Assembly: GCA_023441105.1 (NCBI GenBank)
Contig: JAEZQX010000188.1
Span: forward strand, 1-42,606
Length of the DNA: 42,606 nt
Origin: Pseudomonadota bacterium
Lineage (GTDB): Bacteria; Pseudomonadota; Gammaproteobacteria; Burkholderiales; Burkholderiaceae
Reading direction: 5' to 3'
Below the pieces are notes generated by a model, which had not been told where the DNA came from, did not search any database, and saw only the letters and a program-made list of their open reading frames with translations. The translations under genes were made by a program, and so were the position numbers. Shown piece by piece: positions 41,529 to 42,606 of the stretch. How positions within the stretch are numbered: position 1 is the stretch's first letter; the number at the start of each line of letters is the position of its first letter.

Positions 41529-42437
41529 ATGGCGAACGGAAAGAGGATGCGGGTAGGCTTCATCGGGGCGTCCGGCATGATGGGCCACGGCATGGCGAAG
41601 AACCTCCTTGCCAAAGGGCATCCGCTGGCCATCACGGTTCATCGCAACGAAGCCGCGGTCGAGGACCTGCTGGCCGCCGGCGCCACCCGGGTGGATTCGC
41701 CCGCCGCGCTGGCCGAGGCATCCGACGTCGTCTTCATCTGCGTCACCGGCTCGCCGCAGGTGGAGCAGCAGTTCCATGGTCCGAAAGGGCTCCTGGAGGG
41801 CGGCCGCAAGGGGCTGTACATCGTGGACTGCTCCACCAGCGAGCCGGATTCCACCGCGCGGCTGCGCGCCTCGGCGGCAGCCAAGGGCATGGTGCTGGTC
41901 GACGCCCCGCTGGCGCGCACCCCGGTCGAAGCCGAGCAAGGCCGGCTCAACGTGATCATCGGCGCCTCCGCAGCCGATCATGCAGCGCTCGAGCCGGTGC
42001 TGAAGACCTTCGCCGAGAACGTCTTCCATGTCGGCGATCCCGGCGCCGGCCACACCGTCAAGCTGCTCAACAACTTCATCGCGCAGGCCATCTGCACGGC
42101 CGCGGCCGAGGCTTTTGCCGTCGGCGCGAAGGCCGGCGTCGATCCGCGCAAGCTGGTGGACGTGGTCTCGGCGGGCGGCGTCAACTCCGGCCTGTTCCAG
42201 GCGATGGGCAAGACGTTGGGCGGCGACCTGGAGGGCCTGAAGTTCGGGCTCGACAACGCCCGCAAGGACATCCGCTACTACACGCACCTGGCGGAATCCG
42301 CCAACGTCCCGTCGGTGGTCGGCGAGGCAGTGCACCAGACGCTGTGCCTGGCCAGCGCGCTCGGCTATGGCGGCGAATTCGTGCCGTCGCTGGTGAAGGC
42401 ACAGGAGAAGCTCACGGGCGTCAAGCTGGTTCCCTAG
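41529..42437 (+). CDS. 3-hydroxyisobutyrate dehydrogenase-like NAD(P)-dependent oxidoreductase (paralogue)
   Basis: 302 residues. The Rossmann loop reads GFIGASGMMGHGMAKNL, one residue longer than the usual GxGxMG. The VTGSPQVE segment, DAPLARTPVEAEQGRLNVIIG and the catalytic Lys in GAGHTVKLLNN are present. The protein shares these segments almost word for word with the enzyme at 14856-15731 (LTGSPQVE, DAPMTRTPKEAAEGRLNLLVG, GAGHSMKLLHN), so the two are close paralogues. Likely oxidises a short 3-hydroxy acid. It stands alone after the terminator at 41386-41409. Confidence 0.92.
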   Translation: MANGKRMRVGFIGASGMMGHGMAKNLLAKGHPLAITVHRNEAAVEDLLAAGATRVDSPAALAEASDVVFICVTGSPQVEQQFHGPKGLLEGGRKGLYIVDCSTSEPDSTARLRASAAAKGMVLVDAPLARTPVEAEQGRLNVIIGASAADHAALEPVLKTFAENVFHVGDPGAGHTVKLLNNFIAQAICTAAAEAFAVGAKAGVDPRKLVDVVSAGGVNSGLFQAMGKTLGGDLEGLKFGLDNARKDIRYYTHLAESANVPSVVGEAVHQTLCLASALGYGGEFVPSLVKAQEKLTGVKLVP

Positions 42438-42512
42438 GCTCCTGGCGCGCCGCTGCAGTGACCCGCTGCCGCGATTTGCCGCCGCCTGGCGTTTCTGGCA
42501 ACCTTCGCCGCC

Positions 42513-42606
42513 ATGACCCTCATCGACCCAGCGGCGCCCGGCGCCTTCCGGAAGGTTTCCCGCGCCCGACGGCGCGCCCGCGCCGCGGCCGTGGCGATCG
42601 CTGCGG
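42513..42606 (+). CDS. Possible start of a gene cut by the window edge
   Basis: An ATG at 42513 opens a frame that runs to the end of the window (31 codons): a hydrophilic N-terminus, then RRRARAAAVAIAA, which could begin a signal peptide or membrane segment. No ribosome site stands out. Too short to name. Confidence 0.3.
   Translation, partial: MTLIDPAAPGAFRKVSRARRRARAAAVAIAA

Overview
The window looks like a chromosomal segment of a high-G+C betaproteobacterium, most likely Burkholderiales and close to Alcaligenaceae (Bordetella, Achromobacter, Pigmentiphaga). Three points support this: the ispB / rplU-rpmA-obgE-proB arrangement, three Bug (TctC-type) solute-binding proteins, and many small catabolic operons each with its own LysR, IclR, TetR or AraC regulator. 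I see no insertion sequence, phage gene, integrase, CRISPR array or rRNA. One tRNA (Pro, CGG) is present. Identification is from reading the sequence only; no database search was run.

Layout. (1) 1-385: C-terminal end of an aldehyde dehydrogenase. (2) 421-4907: a leftward operon (unknown 574-residue protein, unknown 252-residue protein, Bug protein) divergent from an IclR regulator. (3) 4991-12509: a regulon organised around a LysR gene. Crotonase-Bug-CaiB CoA-transferase run rightward; citryl-CoA-lyase-like protein-SDR-MaoC hydratase run leftward; LysR follows, then a second Bug gene running leftward. Three near-identical 26-bp sites (4991-5016, 10470-10495, 12484-12509) lie upstream of the three operons. 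All are in the same orientation relative to their target and exactly 22 nt from a TAnCnT -10-like box. This is the strongest regulatory signal in the window. (4) 12557-19253: GlxA-type AraC regulator, methyltransferase, 3-hydroxyisobutyrate-dehydrogenase-like enzyme, isopropylmalate/tartrate-dehydrogenase-like enzyme, small membrane protein, PQQ-type sugar dehydrogenase lipoprotein and DUF2231 membrane protein.

(5) 19381-31723: a TetR-controlled catabolic island. An alpha/beta hydrolase and a divergent tetR / Rieske oxygenase pair share the palindrome TATACGATCGTATA. The rightward operon encodes Rieske oxygenase, VanB-like reductase, a complete Liv-type ABC importer, an M29/NicX-like metalloenzyme and a large N,N-dimethylformamidase-like protein in which the small and large subunits appear fused. 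Import, oxygenation and hydrolytic C-N cleavage of a nitrogen-containing compound fits this set; the substrate is not known.

(6) 31735-36396: copper nitrite reductase with an extra N-terminal blue-copper domain, a YghU-type glutathione transferase, an exported methyltransferase and a MipA/OmpV outer-membrane protein. (7) 36528-41364: housekeeping block with tRNA-Pro, ispB, rplU, rpmA, obgE and proB, plus an overlooked 45-codon gene for a small exported peptide with an almost perfect Shine-Dalgarno. (8) 41529-42606: a second 3-hydroxyisobutyrate-dehydrogenase paralogue and the possible start of a further gene.

Coupling is very tight throughout. ATGA, GTGA or TGATG overlaps join most neighbouring genes within operons, and several starts were chosen from these overlaps or from Shine-Dalgarno position.
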